Shown here piece by piece: positions 13,235-15,607 of a DNA stretch of 15,607 bases (position 1 is its first letter; every line of letters begins with the position of its first letter). The stretch lies in contig CALJZV010000252.1 in assembly GCA_937983475.1 (NCBI GenBank), positions 1-15,607 of the forward strand, given 5' to 3'. The DNA is from an uncultured Verrucomicrobiales bacterium. GTDB lineage: Bacteria; Verrucomicrobiota; Verrucomicrobiia; Limisphaerales; JACDHS01. The translations under genes and the position numbers were made by a program. The notes under the pieces were generated by a model. That model saw only the letters and a program-made list of their open reading frames with translations, did no database searches and had not been told where the DNA came from.

Positions 13235-14422
13235 GTGCACATTGGCTTCATATGCGACGAATACCCACCCGCACCCCACGGCGGGAATGGCTCCCTGTAT
13301 TCTGATTTGGCCGAGGGGTTGGCCGCAGCGGGCCACCGGGTGACGGTGGTGGGCATTTACTCAAACAATGTCTTGTCTGGGCTGAATTGCCAAAACCTTC
13401 CCAATGCCAATCCACGCGTCATTCGCCTGAAACAATCCCCCGACTTTCTGCGCTACCGGCCGCGCGCCTGGTGGGAACGATACCGCCTTTTCCAATGGCT
13501 CAAACGCGAGCACAAAAACACTCCCTTCGACGTTATTGAAGCGCCTGATTATGGGGGCTGGCTCTGCTTTGGGGGGCCCAAAAACGTGGCAACTGTGATT
13601 CGCATGGGCGGATCCAATCTGTTTTTTGACACCGAGCTGGGCCGAAAAGGGGACCCATTCGAGCATCGGCTGGAACTGTTGTCGGTGGCCAAAGCAACGC
13701 ATCTGGGAGCCGTGTCCGGCTATTGCGCCCGCCGAACCCTGGAATTTTGCCGACTACCCGAACGCTCCTGCCACATCGTTTACAACGCGGTGGACACGGC
13801 ACTGTTCGCGCCAGCTTCGGAAGCGACAATTGAGCCGGGCCTGGTTGTTTTCGTTAACTCCCTCAATCCCAAAAAAGGCGTCGGGGAACTGGTGGAGGCA
13901 ATGAACATCGTCTGCCGGGAACATCCCTCCGCCCGTCTGGCGGTCATCGGGCAGGACACGCAAAAGAAGGAAGGCGGACTCTCTTATGTTGAGCAGTTGC
14001 AGCAAAAAGTGAGGCCGGAATTCAGGGACCGGGTTCTTTTTACCGGCAGGCTGGGACGCCACCAGGGCGTGCTGGATTATTTGCGGCGCGCGCAGGTTTG
14101 TTGCTATCCCTCGCACATGGAAACCTTTGGCATTGCCCCCATTGAGGCCATGGCCATGGGAAAGGCCACGATTTATTCGCGCACAGGCCCGGGCCCCGAA
14201 GTCATCGAAGACAATGTCTCGGGCCTTCTTTGCAATCCCAAAGACCCCAACGACATCGCAGCAAAAATTCTTCTGCTGCTAAAGGATGACAGCTTGAATC
14301 ATCGGCTGGGTGCCAATGCCCGCAAACGCGTAATGGCCATGTTCGACAAGAGCAAATGGATCCAGAAAAACATCGAGTTTTTCCAGCAGTGCCTTTCGCC
14401 GGGAAACGGCACGCCTGCCTGA
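13235..14422 (+). CDS. Glycosyltransferase family 4 (GT-B fold)
   Basis: This protein of about 395 residues has the two-domain GT4 layout. The N-terminal half opens with HIGFICDEYPPAPHGGNGSLY, with the Gly-rich donor loop GGNG at 16-19, followed by AEGLAAAGHRVTVV. The C-terminal half begins near NSLNPKKG (208-215) and carries the EX7E motif E296-TFGIAPI-E304, then TGPGPEVIEDNVSGLL. The family are retaining transferases that use nucleotide sugars. Here the enzyme should extend the polysaccharide exported by the Wzm/Wzt pair. The start is ambiguous. GTG 13235, preceded by GGA five bases upstream, gives the classical N-terminus, whereas TTG 13193 would overlap the GT2 gene by 16 bases and add 14 residues. 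This is the last gene of the operon, and its stop lies one base from the convergent methyltransferase stop. Confidence 0.9.
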   Translation: MHIGFICDEYPPAPHGGNGSLYSDLAEGLAAAGHRVTVVGIYSNNVLSGLNCQNLPNANPRVIRLKQSPDFLRYRPRAWWERYRLFQWLKREHKNTPFDVIEAPDYGGWLCFGGPKNVATVIRMGGSNLFFDTELGRKGDPFEHRLELLSVAKATHLGAVSGYCARRTLEFCRLPERSCHIVYNAVDTALFAPASEATIEPGLVVFVNSLNPKKGVGELVEAMNIVCREHPSARLAVIGQDTQKKEGGLSYVEQLQQKVRPEFRDRVLFTGRLGRHQGVLDYLRRAQVCCYPSHMETFGIAPIEAMAMGKATIYSRTGPGPEVIEDNVSGLLCNPKDPNDIAAKILLLLKDDSLNHRLGANARKRVMAMFDKSKWIQKNIEFFQQCLSPGNGTPA

Positions 14423-14423
14423 T

Positions 14424-15263
14424 TTAAATCTTTTCGGCGTAGAAAAAGTTCAGCCGTCCGCACCAACGCTCGATGAGTTTGCAGCCGACGCTTCCGCCAA
14501 TGAGAGGTAGTTTTGTAAAGCCTCGGAAAATCTTGGCTTTGGCCGTTTTTGCGGGTCCAAGAATGGAAACCAAATCGCCGGTTTTCCGGTAGAGCTTTTT
14601 GGGAGCCAGTTCCGGGAAAAAGCCCGCCTTGCGCAACAACCCGGCAAATTCATGAGGGTGGTAATTGCCCAAATGAAGCGGATCAACTTTTTCGGGCGGC
14701 TCCCACGCGGGAAGGGACACAATATAGGCTCCCCCCGGGCGGAGAACCCGCCGGACCTCCTGGAGGTGCCGGACAACCTGCTCGGGGTTCAAATGCTCGA
14801 CCATGTCAGAGCTAAGAACAAAATCAAACGATTGATCGGCCTCAGCAAGCTCAATGGCATCAGCAGCTTCAAATTCCACATCCAACTTTTGGCGTGCGCC
14901 AATTTGACGGGCGGTTTCAATGGCCACCTTGGAAATATCAATTCCCTTGGCCCTGGCACCCCGACGGCTGATCGCAAGGACAAGGCGTCCGTCGCCGCAG
15001 CCCACCTCCAGCACCCGTTTGCCGGGTTGACCAGCCAGACTGATGATGATGCTCTTTTGCCAGTCGTTCTCGTCCCCGGTTTCCCCATAAATCGTTCCAT
15101 CAGCAGAGCGACCCCGGGCCGGATCCCCCTTGTCCCGCAAAAAGGCGTTCACCTCGTCGTAGGCCTTGGCGTAATTCTCCGGCGAAGGATCCGTCTTAAG
15201 GATGTCGGCCCATTTTTCCCAAATCACTTTCTGGTCGGCGTTGAGAAGCTTTTCTTCGTGCAT
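14424..15263 (-). CDS. Class I SAM-dependent methyltransferase
   Basis: This 279-residue enzyme has a Rossmann-type methyltransferase core. Motif I is VLEVGCGDGRL (84-94), followed by the acidic KGIDIS segment (106-111), an ADAIELA region for the adenine contact, SDMVEHL (152-158) and the post-motif LRPGG (174-178). It resembles UbiG/Methyltransf_11/23-type small-molecule or sugar methyltransferases. The substrate is not predictable. A region of about 80 residues before the core has no motif I recognise. It runs convergently into the polysaccharide operon, so it may methylate the same glycan, but its own promoter must lie upstream near 15264-15330. The frame also allows GTG at 15266, directly before the chosen ATG 15263. 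Confidence 0.87.
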   Translation of the reverse strand: MHEEKLLNADQKVIWEKWADILKTDPSPENYAKAYDEVNAFLRDKGDPARGRSADGTIYGETGDENDWQKSIIISLAGQPGKRVLEVGCGDGRLVLAISRRGARAKGIDISKVAIETARQIGARQKLDVEFEAADAIELAEADQSFDFVLSSDMVEHLNPEQVVRHLQEVRRVLRPGGAYIVSLPAWEPPEKVDPLHLGNYHPHEFAGLLRKAGFFPELAPKKLYRKTGDLVSILGPAKTAKAKIFRGFTKLPLIGGSVGCKLIERWCGRLNFFYAEKI

Positions 15264-15335
15264 CACGGCTCAGGTTAACATCCTTTTTTCCGCAAGTTCA
15301 AAAAATAAAACACCCTCCTGCTCCGGAAATCCCGC

Positions 15336-15363
15336 TTGCATTCAGTCTTTCCTGGGCTATTTT
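15336..15363 (+). promoter_or_regulatory. Candidate sigma70-type promoter for efp
   Basis: TTGCAT (15336-15341) and TATTTT (15358-15363) are separated by 16 bases, a fair sigma70-like pair. It lies about 70 bases before the efp ATG, in the 168-base gap between the divergent methyltransferase and efp. No terminator or RNA structure was found in that gap. Confidence 0.35.
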
Positions 15364-15431
15364 CCACGTCCCTGCTGCTTCTTGAAGTATCCATTCAGCA
15401 CGTTGGCAGCGAACCAAAAAGACAGAACACT

Positions 15432-15607
15432 ATGGCAACAGCAAACGACCTCCGCAAAGGCATGGCGATTGATTACAACGGCGACGTCTGCGTTGTGCTC
15501 GACAGCCAGCATCGCACCCCGGGCAATCTGCGCGCCTTCGTCCAGGCCACCATCCGCAGCATCCGCACCGGCAAATCCTCCGATGTCCGCTTCAGTTCCA
15601 CCGAGAA
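15432..15607 (+). CDS. efp: Elongation factor P, N-terminal part
   Basis: The first 58 codons are present and the gene runs off the window. EF-P binds ribosomes stalled at consecutive prolines and stimulates peptide bond formation. The start MATANDLRKGMAIDYNGDV and the loop QHRTPGNLRAF are characteristic of EF-P domain I (KOW-like barrel), and RSIRTGKSSDVRF continues into domain II. In the tip loop, Asn32 lies where E. coli has the beta-lysylated Lys34 and Pseudomonas the rhamnosylated Arg32, so neither known modification on that residue seems possible here. Arg34, two residues on, is the nearest basic side chain. ATG 15432 has no Shine-Dalgarno. Confidence 0.93.
   Translation, partial: MATANDLRKGMAIDYNGDVCVVLDSQHRTPGNLRAFVQATIRSIRTGKSSDVRFSSTE

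Overview
The window reads as chromosomal DNA of a Gram-negative, moderately GC-rich bacterium. My best guess is the Verrucomicrobia/PVC group. This rests on an Alr/Lys-rich giant surface-type protein with a golvesin-like domain, an EF-P with an RTPGN-type loop, and the almost complete absence of Shine-Dalgarno sequences. It is an inference from family resemblance and no database search was run. A Gram-negative envelope is supported by an outer-membrane beta-barrel end, a lipoprotein signal and a Wzm/Wzt-type exporter.

Layout. (1) 1-1978, plus strand: the 3' end of an outer-membrane porin-like barrel, a rho-independent terminator, then an exported FMN-binding-domain protein overlapping an ApbE-type flavin transferase lipoprotein. 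This is a modifying enzyme next to its likely substrate, pointing to extracytoplasmic flavin-based electron transfer. (2) 2020-4287, minus strand: lysA (diaminopimelate decarboxylase) followed by a secreted SMP-30/gluconolactonase-like beta-propeller. (3) 4342-8710, minus strand: one gene of about 4.3 kb encoding a secreted protein of about 1,437 residues. It consists of a signal peptide, about 1,100 residues of Ala/Glu/Lys/Arg-rich helix built from internal duplications, a golvesin/xanthan-lyase-type beta-sandwich domain, more coiled coil, and a C-terminal SHOCT-like helical hairpin. It ends at a strong terminator. (4) 8711-9079: a divergent non-coding region. (5) 9080-14422, plus strand: a tight five-gene operon of ABC permease (Wzm), ATPase with C-terminal carbohydrate-binding-type domain (Wzt), sulfotransferase, GT2 and GT4 glycosyltransferases. 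It looks like an export locus for a sulfated O-antigen or capsule-like polysaccharide. (6) 14424-15263, minus strand: a class I SAM methyltransferase, tail-to-tail with the operon. (7) 15432 to the window end, plus strand: the start of efp (elongation factor P) with Asn where the modified Lys/Arg usually sits.

The most unusual item is the giant coiled-coil/golvesin/SHOCT protein, whose architecture I do not recognise as a described system. Its neighbour, the Wzm/Wzt-sulfotransferase operon, suggests a possible cell-surface polysaccharide link. No CRISPR array, tRNA, rRNA, transposase or insertion sequence was seen.
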